From Microglena sp. YARC (lineage: Eukaryota; Chlorophyta; Chlorophyceae; Chlamydomonadales; Chlamydomonadaceae): a stretch of DNA of 64,000 bases. Where the stretch lies: the NCBI GenBank assembly GCA_022414725.1, contig CM039463.1, positions 84,604,620 to 84,668,619 on the forward strand. Direction: 5' to 3'. Shown here in pieces: positions 13,783 through 26,300 of this stretch (position 1 is the first letter of the stretch; each line of letters begins with the position of its first letter). The notes below the pieces were generated by a model. That model was given only the letters and a program-made list of their open reading frames with translations, had not been told where the DNA came from and did not search any database. A program made the translations under genes and the position numbers.

Positions 13783-16700
13783 GGGGGGGGGGGGAGTGGT
13801 GAAAGTGCTGATCTTCCCTCCCAGGGTAAGATGTTTGTCTGGTACTTAGTGGTCGAGTAAAGACAGGTGGTGGGGGTGAGGGTGGTGGGAGTGCGGGTGG
13901 GGGTGATGGGAGTGGTGAAAGTGCTGGTCTTCCCTCCCAGGGTAAGATGATTGTTTGGTGCTAAGTGATTGGGTCAGGACAGGTAGTAGTGGTAAGGGAG
14001 GGTTTAGGGTTCAACTACTCCACTGAACTCAATTCAACTCAACTAAACTCGTCTGAACTCAACTCAATTCAACTCAACTGAACTCAACTGGGCTCAACTC
14101 AACTGGGCTCAACTCAACTCAACTGCTATGCTGCACATTATCCCAGGTGAAGCAAAACGTCTACGGAGCCCTTTACTGCATGTCCAGTGTGCGCTCTGAC
14201 TTCGCAGATATCAACATGCGCTTGAGAGAGGCATCAGACACGTCTTCCCCTCACATCCTGCATCTCCTAAATACCAAGCTCAAAGATGAGTATGAGGTAA
14301 GAACTTGTTAGTCTCATGGATGACTAAGTTGCATTCAGAGATTAGGTGTGGAAGAGCACCTTCCTGGTAGTCTTCAAGATGACCAGACTACACTGAGCAA
14401 TGGACTTAAGAACCTGACACCTTGTGCCCTGGCACGTCTGCCCCCCACATCCTGCATCTCCTTCGTACCAAGCTCAAAGATGACTATGAGGTAAGAACTT
14501 GTTAGTCTCATGGATGACTAAGTTGCATTCAGAGATTAGGTGTGGAAGAACACCTTCCTGGTAGTCTCCAAGATGACCAGACTACACTGAGCAAGGGACT
14601 TCGGAACCTGACACCCTGTGCCCTGGCACGTCTGCCCCCCACATCCTGCATCTCCTTCGTACCAAGCTCGAAGATGAGTATGAGATAACAAGTTCTATGC
14701 AGCGTCGCCTGCGACGCTAAAAATGGCGGAGAGTGATCGCGAGGGAGCGACAGTGACAGGTGGCAACGGAAGCGAGTTAGTTACGAGACCGTTGGCTGAC
14801 GTGTTGGGCTTCATCGCGGTCAGACGGATGGATGGTCGGACAGACAAATGGGTAACACTGGGGGCTCCCGCCCCCCTGAAGGGGGGGCTCCGCCCAAAAC
14901 TTGTTGGTCTCATGGATGACTAAGTTGCATTCAGAGATTAGGTGTGAAAGAACACCTACCTGGTAGTCTTCAAGATGACCAGACTACACTGAGCAAGGGA
15001 CTTTGGAACCTGACACCCTGTGCCCTGGCACGACTGTCCCCCACATCCTGCATCTCCTAAGTAACAAGCTCAGAGATGAGGATGGGGGTAAGCACTTACA
15101 CCAACATGTGCTTGAAAGAGGCGCCAGACACGTCTTCCCCTCACATCCTGCATCTCTTTAGTACCAAGCGCAAATATGCGTATGGGGTAAGCACTTACAC
15201 CAACATGTGCTTGAAAGGGGCGTCAGACACGTCTTCCCCTCACATCCTGCATCTCTTTAGTACCAAGCGCAAATATGCGTATGGGGTAAGCACTCACACC
15301 AGCATGTGCTTGAAAGAGGCGTCAGACACGTCTTCCCCTCACATCCTGCATCTCCCAAGTACCAAGCTCAAAGATGCGTATGAAGTAAGAACTGACACCA
15401 GCATGTGCTAGAGAGAGGCCTCAGACATGTCTTCCCCTCACATCCTGCATCTCTTTAGTACCAAGCGCAAAGATGCGTATGAAGTAAGAACTGACACCAG
15501 CATGTGCTAGAGAGAGGCCTCAGACATGTCTTCCCCTCACATCCTGCATCTCCTAAGTACCAAGCTCAAAGATGCGTATGAGGTACAAAGTTTTGACTCG
15601 ACTAAGGCACGATTAATCGCACAAACACGATTCTCAACCTTTCTCTCCCTCCCCACACCAAAGATCCCCCCCCCCCCCCCACACACACACACACAACCCC
15701 AACCACACACCACACACACCACACACACCTCCTCCCTTGAACAGACTATCTAGATGAGATCCAACGCGGCAGTGGAAATAGTTCCCATGAAAACTGTACT
15801 TGGCATTTGTCTCCCCACCCCACCCCCCCGCTACACACACGCCCTCACACACACACACCACACACACTCACGCACAACCCACCACATTCACCACACACCA
15901 CGCACACACACACACACACACACACACTCCTCCCTTGAGCAGCCGATCAAGATGGGAGCAAACGCCCCGGGCAATATTAGCGCCAGCGGAAACATGACCG
16001 GTGGCAGTGGTATATTCCAGAGCGGAATGTTAGGCAGTGGAGTTTACACAGGCTCCGTGAGCATGGGCTCAGACTTTGGAAGCACTATGAGCAAGGGAGA
16101 TGTATCCTCCTACGCAACTCAGGCGCGCTCGTTCACTGGAGCACTGGTGTCTGGCCTGACTGAGAAGTTGAACGAGAAGCGAATCCGGAGCGCCATGGAG
16201 TTTGGAGTGGTGAGCCGGTTTTGTTTTATTTTTAGCATGAGCTCCGACTTAGGAAGCACTATGAGCAAGGGTGATATATTCTCCTACGCAACTCAGGCGC
16301 GCTCGTTCACTGGAGCACTGGTGTCTGGCCTGACTGAGAAGTTGAACGAGAAGCGAATCGCGCCATGGAGTTTGGAGTGGTGAGCCATGGAGTTTGGAGT
16401 GGTGAGCCCTTTTTATTTTATTTTTAGCATGGGTTTCAACTTTGGAAGCACTATGAACAAGGGTGATATATTCTCCTATGCAACTCAGGCTTTTACTGGA
16501 GCCCTGGTGCCTGGCCTGACTGAGAAGTTGAAAGAGAAGGGAATGCAGAGTGCCACTGAGGTTAGTGTGACTGGCCTGGCCTCTGTGAGTAGGTTGGGTG
16601 GGAATGACAAGGCAAGATGCTGAGAGGCTCGTGAGTATGGGTAAGGCAAGATGTTGGGTGGAAGCGAATCTGGAGCGCCTTGGAGTTGGTGTGGAGAGTA

Positions 16701-19700
16701 GGTCGGGCAGGAGTCAAAGTTCTATGCAGCGTCGCTAGCGACGCTACAAATTGGCAGAGAGTGTTCGCGACGAAGCGACAGGTGGCAATGGAAGCGAGTT
16801 AGTTACGAGATTGTTGGCTGAGGTGTCACACTTTGTCATAGTCAGACGGTCGGTTGGACGGACAAATGGATAACCCTGCGGGCTCCCGCCCCCTTGAAGA
16901 GGTGGGCCTCGGAGTTGGTGTGGAGAGCCCTTTGTCCCGTAGCATTTTGATTGCAGTTTTTTTGGAAGGAAAGGAACCATTGCATTTACGGAACACCATG
17001 GTGCTCAGAGTAGCTTTGGGGGGTGTATGTGTGCTTGTGTGCGTGTTTTGTGGGGTGGGGGTGAGGGTGGGTGGAAGTATGCATGGAAATTATTGGCATG
17101 CGTGGGTAGATGGGGTGGGGGAGTGTGCATGGGTATACAATGAGTGTTTGTGGCTATTAGGTGCTTGTGGGGCAACACAAGGCAACCCAAGTTAGTTGTT
17201 ACAGTCCAGGGGAAGACCAAATAGGCTAAAGGGACTCGTCCAACCATGACAGGAGCAGCTTGTACAAAAACAACTGATGAATTGAACCCCAAACAATCGT
17301 TTACCGACGGGGACCCAAGCTCGTGCTACAGTGAAATTTTGATTCGATGATTCAATGAACTGAACCCTTATGACCCAGAGGCTTTTTCCCGTAATGTATT
17401 ACAATCGTAATATTAGACCCCGTTTTGGCCAAAATTAACGTAATTAGAGACCTAAAAAAACTGTTAGCGACTTTTGAATAAAATCGACAAAACAATGACT
17501 TAAATCAACTAAAATCGTTATCAAGATGCTGTCCTGGGAGGAGGCAAATACAAAAGTGTAATAAGCTTTGCTCTTTCAGATTTGAAAACAATATCACTGT
17601 TACGACTCTAGTGTATCACCCCCAAAACTCTAAGATACATCATTTAGCCTGTGTGCTCTTTATATAGCACCTATGTAAAAGTATTTGTATTTAGCTATGT
17701 AAACTATATATACTATTATATCGTATATCTTACTACGAGTACGATATGCGATATAAAACTGGATTGATTGATGTGGAGTGTGTGGTATGGTCCAGCTGTC
17801 GCTGGATAGTCCAGTTGTAGCCAGAGAGTCGATGATGATTTGGAGGATGGCACTGCTTATTTTGGGGGCTACACATGGCAGCTTCCAGGCAGCTCCATTG
17901 GCCAGCCACTGCGTCAATCCCATAGCTTTCAGCTGCATTATAATGCATGCCACGTCAGCTTCCAGACGCACTACCTAGCTTCAAGCTTGGCCCACGGACG
18001 CAGAAATGGAGCTGCCTAGAAGCTGCTACGCGTAGCCCCAAAAGGAAGCTGTGGAGGATGGTTGAAGGACCCCCCCCCCCCCCCCCCCCCCCGGATTTAG
18101 TGAAGAGGTATTGTCTTGGTTCAGCTATGGCCTGTCTATGACAGCTTAATGTAACAATTGTTTATTTATGTGTAACAGGCAGGGTTATTCAAAGCGCGCG
18201 CTTTTGAGCGCTGGCTTTTTGACTCTGCGCTTTAAGCGAATTTTTGTGCAACCCCCTGTGGGCGCAGCAAGCATTTTTTGCGATTTTTGCACTACTAAGT
18301 GCAGTTTCTTTGTTTTCAAGTGCGCTAAAGCGCTGGCCAATTTGGCCATTTGAAGTACCCTTGTAACAGGGGGTAGCCAATTAGGCTGAAGGGACTTGCC
18401 CAACCTGAAAGAATTGAGAAGTTTTAGATTTTCCGGAGGGGCTGCAAACATTGGGTGATACATTGATGCATGCAGCATCAACCTCACGCCTCAAAATAAG
18501 ACGTACTATTTATGAATTTGTTTATTTATGCAGCATCGCCTTCATCCAACACGTGGATGGATATGTTGGTTTGTAATTGTATGTTGATCTAACTCTTGGT
18601 TGTGTGTGGTTATGTGTTTATCTTGCACGTGGTTGTGTTTGGTTGTATGTGTATCTAACGCGTGGTTTTATGTGGTTGTATGTTGATTTAACACGTGGTT
18701 ATGTGTTGTATGTTGATCTAATTCGTGGTTACATGCGGTGTGTTGATCTAATACCGTGTTATGTGTGGTATGTTGATCTAACACGTGGTTGTACGTGGTT
18801 TTATATTTATTGAAGACGTGGTTGTATGTGTATACAACGTGTTGTATGTGTTTGTATGCTCATTTAACAAGTGGTTGTATGCAGTGGTATGTTGATCTAA
18901 CAGGTGGTTGTATGTTGATCTAAAACGTGGTTGTATGCAGTTGTATGTTAATCTAACACGAGGTTGAACGTAGTTGTACACTGATCTAACACATTGTATG
19001 TGGTTGTATGTTAATTTAACACGTGGTTAAATATTGTTTTATGTTGATCTAAAACGTAGTTGTGTGTGGTTGTATGTTTATTTAACGCGTGGTTGAATAT
19101 TGTTTATGTTGATCTAAAACGTAGTTGTGTGTGGTTGTATGTTTATTTAACACGTGGTTGAATATTGTTTTATGGTGATCTAGAATGTGGTTTTGTGTCT
19201 ATTTAACACGTGGTTGAATGCAGTTGTATGTTGATCACATGTATGTGGTTGTGTGTTGGTCTAACACGTGGTTGAACCTTCTGGAACTGTAGGTACCCCT
19301 GGTCCAGGACCTTCAGATAAAGCACCCGTTAGATGAAGGCGGCTTTGCCAAGGTCTTTCGAGGCCTCTACAGAGGCTTGGTGGTGGGCATCAAGGTAGTC
19401 TGTGATGACGGCAAGAATGAAAAGATGGACATGAAGAATGCGCATGAGATTGCCATTCTCTCCACTGTCAGCCACCCCAATGTGATCCAGGTGAGCTACA
19501 AACTGCCGGCATTTGTTTTTTCTTTTTCGAATTGCCCCACACCGACCACCTCCCCACCACTACCAACACACCAATACCACCACTACCAACACACCAATAC
19601 CCCTACACCACTACCAACACACTAATACCCCTACACCAATACCCCTACACCAATACCAACACACCAGAGGCTTGGTGGTGGGCGTCAAGAGGGTGTGTGA

Positions 19701-20285
19701 TGACGGCAAGAATGAAAAGATGGACCTGTAGAATGCACATGAATTTGCCATTCTATCAACCATCAGCCATCCCAATGTGATCCAGGTGAGCTAGAAAGAA
19801 TATGCGCATACCCTGTCCCCTATGCCTGCGACTGCATGGCAGACTTGCCCTCCATCTGTGTTCAGGTCAATTATCTCTGCCCCCCCCCCCCCCCCCCCAC
19901 ACACCACACACACACATACACACATACACACACACCTACACACACAACACACCTACACACACATACACACACATACACACACACACACACACACACCTAC
20001 ACACACACATACACACACACACACACCTACACACACACACCTACACACACACACACACACACACACACCTACCTACACAAACACACACCTACACACACAC
20101 ACACACACCTACACACACACACACACACCACACACACACACCTACACCTACACCTACACACACACACCTACACACACCTACACACACACACACACATACA
20201 CACACACACATACACACACACCTACACACACACACCTACACACACACACACACCTACACCTACACACACCTACACACACACACAC

Positions 20286-20323
<38 letters not shown>

Positions 20324-23300
20324 TCACACACACACCTACACACGCACACACACACACATACATACCTACATACACACACATGCACACACACAGCCCATGA
20401 CATGAACTAACCTGTGTGAACCCTGTGCCCCAGGCCTACTTCTGCCTGGCAGAATCGCGCTCTATCTGTGTTCAGGTCAATTATCCCCCCCCACACACAC
20501 ATACACACACATACATACCTACATACACACCTACACACACAGCCCATGACATGAACTAACCTGTGTGTACCCTGTGCCCCAGGCCTACATCTGCCTGGCA
20601 GAATTGCGCTTTATCTGTGTTCAGGTCAATTATCCCCCCCCCACACACACATACATACACACACACGCACACACACATACATACATACATACACACATAT
20701 ACACACACAGCCCATGACATGAACTAACATGTGTGTACCCTGTGCCCCAGGCCTTCATCTGCCTGGCAGAATTGCGCTCTATCTGTGTTCAGGTCAATTA
20801 TCCTCCCCCCCACACACACACGCACATACGCACACACACATACATACCTACCTACACACACATACACACACAGCCCATGACATGAACTAACATGTGTGTA
20901 CCCTGTGCCCCAGGCCTTCATCTGCCTGGCAGAATTGCGCTCTATCTGTGTTCAGGTCAATTATCCTCCCCCACCCACACACACGCACATACGCACACAC
21001 ACATACATACCTACATACACACACATACACACACAGCCCATGACATGAACTAACATGTGTGTACCCTGTGCCCCAGGCCTACATCTGCCTGGCAGAATTG
21101 CGCTCTATCTGTGTTCAGGTCAATTATCCCCCCCCACCCACACACACGCACATACGCACACACACATACATACATACACACACCTACACACACAGCCCAT
21201 GACATGAACTAACATGTGTGTACCCTGCGCCCCAGGCCTACATCTGCATGACAGATGTGCCCGTGTATAATCCCATCAACATTAGCCTGGCGAACACGAG
21301 CCCCTAGGTGCTGAGTTCAGTTATTTCTGCCAGCCAATGACGTTAACTAACCTGCAAAAAACCTAAACCTGTTCCCCAGGCTTATATCTGCATGACAGAT
21401 GTTCCAGTGTATGATCCCGTCAACATTAGCATGATGGACACAAGCCCCCAGGTGCTGAGTTCAGTTATTTCTTCCAGCCGATGATGTGAACTAACCTGCA
21501 AAAAGTCTAAACCTGTTCTCCAGGCTTATATCTGCATGACAGATGTGCCAGTGAATGATCTTGTCAACATTAGGATGGCGAACACGAGCCCCCAGGTGCT
21601 GAGTTCAGTTATTTCTTCCAGCCCATGACGTGAACTAACCTGCCAAACCCCTAAACCCCAACCCTGTGCCCCAGGCCTACGTGTGCATGACAGATGTGCC
21701 TGTGTATGATCTCATCAGCGTTAGCATGGCGAACGCGAGCCCCCAGGTGTTGAACAGCCCAGCGTACAAGTATCTGCAGTCAAACTCAGACAAGGTCTGC
21801 CACATTGAGGTGCTAGAGTACTGCGACTTGGGCAACTTATCCACAGCTGTGCAGAGGCACGTCTTCTTCATGGACTCACCTGGCCAGGTAATGAAGATAG
21901 TGACGTTTGAGTACCAGTGTTCAGCAACATGGGGGTTCAGTCCAGGGTTAGCCAATGAATCTAGAGGGACAAGCCCAGGCAAGGTCTGTCACGTTGAGGT
22001 GTTAGAGTGACTTGGGCAACTTATCAGAGATACGTCTTCTTCATGGACTCACCTGGACAGGTAATAAAGATAGTGGCATATAGGAGTATCCGTACTTCAG
22101 GAATATGGGGGGGGGGGGGGAGAGGGGTGAAGAGTGCCAGTATTTCAGCAACATGGGGGTAAATGTGTTGTAACAGCCCAGGGTTGGCCAGTGAGTCTAC
22201 AGCGGTGCAGGGACACGCCCTCCTTCATTGACTCACCTGGACAGGTAATAAAGATAGAGGCATATAGAGTATCCGTACTTCAGGAATATGGGGGGGGGGG
22301 GGGGGGGAAGAGTGCCAGCTATTTCAGCAACATGGGGGGGCGGGGGGGGGGGGGGGATGAAGAGTGCCAGTATTTCAGCAACATGGGGGTAAATGTGTTG
22401 TAACAGCCCAGGGTTGGCCAGTGAGTCTACAGCGGTGCAGGGACACGCCTCCTTCATGGACTCTCCTGGCTAGTAATGATGTTTAAAGTAGCTGTCTTTA
22501 AGAAACATGGGGGGATATGTGTGTTGCGGTCCAGGGTTAGGAAAAATGTTATCATCATCATCTTCATCATCACCACAATCACCACCATCGTCGACGACAT
22601 CATCATCATAATCATCATCATCGTCATCATCATCATCGTCGTCATCATCATCATCATCATCGTCGACCTCATCATCTCATCCCATCCCATCCCATCGTAG
22701 GATACACCTACTCAGCATAAGCCAAGCCAAGCCAAGCTAATCCCATCCCATCCTATCCCTTTATATCTTGTAGGATACATCTACTCAGCAGAAGCCAAGC
22801 TGAACCCTAAACCTTAAACCCATCCCATCCTTCAGGGGCGCTACTCTGTTCGATCCAACCTAAACCCTTAACCCTAAACCCATCCCACCCATCAGGGGCG
22901 CTACTCCTTTCGATCCAACCTAAACCCTTAACCCTAAACCCATTTCATCCTTCAGGGGCGCAACTCCTTTCGATCCAACCTAAACCCTTAACCCTAAACC
23001 CATTCCATCCTTCAGGGGGGCAAATCCTTCCCATCCAACCTAAACCCTAAACCCATCCCATCCTTCAGGGGCGCAACTCTGTTCGATCCAACCTCTCCAG
23101 ATCAGGGCAAACAGATGAATTGTCTCCTTTGAAGGAGAAGGACAAAGACAAGAACGAGGGGGGTAGACTGGTCAACATGCGCCATCTGCTCATTACGCTC
23201 ATTGAGATTGCGTCAGCGCTGGCAGAGATGCATAGGATGGGCATTGTGCATTGCGGTGAGTGGTGTTCTGTACAACATCTCTCTGCTCATTGCACTCATT

Positions 23301-26300
23301 GAGATTGCATCAGCGCTGGCAGAGATGCATAGGATGGGCATTGTGCATTGCGGTGGGTGGTTATGTACAATATCTGTCAGCTCATTAGTCATCACACTCT
23401 TTGAGATTGCATCCGCCCTGGCTTCGATCCGCTGCACTCGATTCCTCTTGTCGATCCGGTAGCTAACACTCTCAACTTATGTATGCCTGGGAAACCCTAA
23501 ACCCTAAACTTCCATCATAGATACATTTAAAATGAGATTTGATTAATTCTCGGCTTTTTTGATGAACCTGTGTGAAGAATCTGATCGCACTCTCTTGCTC
23601 TTTTCCTTCTTGCGGATATCAAGCCTCACAACGTGCTGCCCTGCACCCCACCCCCCACCCCCCCACCTCTACCCCCCCACCTACATCCCCCCCACCTCCA
23701 CCCCCCACCCCTCCCCCACCTCCCCCACCCCTGCAAAACGTGCCCAGGCATCCAATCCCAGTACAATCCAGTCCAGTCAGATAGACCGGAATATCACCTC
23801 AACTCATACAACCAATCAAGAATCTGATTGCACTCTTTTGCTCCTTTCCTGCTCGCAGTTTTTAAGCCTCCCAACGTGCTGCCCTGCAGTTTTTTTTTAA
23901 TCTGTTGTGAAGAATCTGATCGCATTCTTTTGCCCTTTTCCTGCTCGCAGATATTAAGCCTCCCAACGTGCTGTGAGTATTTCAAGAGTCCAGGAGAGAG
24001 GAGGGCATGACTTTTTCTCTTGGGTTGTATGTTTTCAAATCTTCAGGTCCAATTTTGCATGATCTAACTGGTAGTAATTGTACTGGGATTGGTCATGAAG
24101 ATTCCAAACGTGCTGTGAGTATTTCAAGAGTCCAGGAGATAGGAGTGTAGCGTAGTATTGCATAGCATAGTATTAGTTTAGCAGAGTAGTAGTAAAGGAA
24201 GGAGGATAGCATAGCATAGTAGTAGTAGTAGGATAGGATAGCATAGCATAGTAGTAGAAGAGAAAGGAGTACTGTATAGCATAGTAGTAGTAGAGAAAGG
24301 AGTATGGTTAAGCATAGTAGTAGTAGAGAAAGGAGTACTGTACAGCATAGTAGTAGTAGAGAAAGGAGTAAAGTATAGCATAGCATAGTATTTGCAAGAG
24401 TCCAGGAGACAGGAGTATAGTGTAGGATAGTATTTGTATGGCTTAGTATTAGTTTAGCAGAGTAGTAGTAAAGAAAGGAGTAAAGCATAGCATAGAAGTA
24501 GTAGTAGTAGTAGTATAGGATAGCATAGGAGTAGAAAAGAAAGGAGTACTGTACAGCATAGTAGTAGTAATAGTAGAGAAAGGAGTAAAGTATAGCATAG
24601 TATTAGTTTAGCAGAGTAGTAGTAAAGAAAGGAGTAAAGCATAGCATAGAAGTAGTAGTAGGATAGCATAGCATAGAAGTAGAAGAGAAAGGAGTGCTGT
24701 ATAGCATAGTAGTAGTAGTAGTAGTAGTATAGCATAGCATAGTGTTTGCAAGAGTCCTGGAGACAGGAGTATAGTATAGTATTTGTATCGCATAGTATTG
24801 GTAAATCATAGTAGTAGTAGAGAAAGGAGTAGAGCATAGCATGGTCTCATGTGTATTAATATTTAGGTGGAATTTCGCAATATTTTACTGGGATTGATTG
24901 TACTGAGATGGGATAAGATGCCTCCTTGTGTGCTCTGAGTATTTGAAGAGCGCAGGAAAGAGAGTAAGGCATGACTTCCTGTCATGGGTTGTATGTGTTC
25001 AAATATTTGAGGTGATTTTCGCGTTATCTAACTGGGATCAATTGTACTGGGATCGGATAAGCAGCCTCCTTATGTGCTGGGAGTATTTTAAGAGTCTAGG
25101 AGAGACAGGAAGGCGCAACTTCCTATCATAAGTTGTACGTATGGTTTGTATGTGTTCAAATATTGAGGTGGGATCTCAAGACATTCTCATTGGTTGTATG
25201 TGTTTGAATATTGAGGTGATATTCCGTTGTATCTGACTGGACTGGATTGTACTGGGATTTATTGCTTGGGCACGTTTCTGCAGGGGGGGGGGGGGGGGGG
25301 GGGGGGCAATATTATGTTGCTTGGATTAACTCATATGGTGATATGGAGAAACAGAGTCCAGTTATATGCCCCGTTCTGTATATCTACCACAACAGGCAAA
25401 TATGGTAGAGGGACTTCCAACCAACGTCAAACAATCAACAACCTCAAACAAGAACATAAACAACCTCTAACATCATCAAACAATCAACAACCTCAAACAA
25501 CAACATAAACAACCTCTAACATCATCAAACTATCAACAACCTCAAACAAAATAAACAACGTTAACAACCTCGAACATCATCAAACAATCAACAACCTCAA
25601 ACCATCAACACCAAGCCTCCAGAGGCCTACATCATCAGTTTTTTAGCACTTGTTTTCAAGCCTTAGTTCCTAGCACTCGTTTTCTAGCCTACATCATCTG
25701 TTATGTAGCACCAGTTTTCTAGCCTTAGTTCCTGGCGCTCATTTTCTAGCCTACACCATCTGGTTTCTAGCACCACTTTTGTAGCACTCACGTTCTAGCC
25801 TACACCATCTGGTTTCTAGCACCACTTTTGTAGCACTCACGTTCTAGCCTACACCATCTGGCTTCTAGCACCACTTTTGTAGCACTCACGTTCTAGCCTA
25901 CACCATCTGGTTTCTAGCACCACTTTTGTAGCGCTCATTTTCTAGCCTACACCATCTGGTTTCTAGCACCACTTTTGTAGCACTCACGTTCTAGCCTACA
26001 CCATCTGGCTTCTAGCACCACTTTTGTAGCACTCACGTTCTAGCCTACACCATCTGGTTTCTAGCACCACTTTTGTAGCACTCACGTTCTAGCCTACACC
26101 ATCTGGTTTCTAGCACCACTTTTGTAGCACTCACGTTCTAGCCTACACCATCGGGTTTCTAGCACCACTTTTGTAGCACTCACGTTCTAGCCTACCCCAT
26201 TTGGTTTCTAGCACCACTTTTGCAGCACTCACGTTCTAGCCTACACCATCTGGTTTCTAGCACCACTTTTGTAGCACTCATGTTCTCGCCTACATCGTCA

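Noticed and set aside
19802..20410. 202-codon Thr/His open frame
   Set aside because: It is open in all three frames because of CA repeats; it has no protein-like composition.
22805..23068. Telomere or internal telomere array
   Set aside because: The CCCTAAA motifs are short, interrupted and embedded in acceptor-copy units within a gene.
24093..24842. Leu/Tyr-rich membrane-like proteins on the - strand
   Set aside because: These frames are translations of the TAGTAG/ATAGCATAG array.
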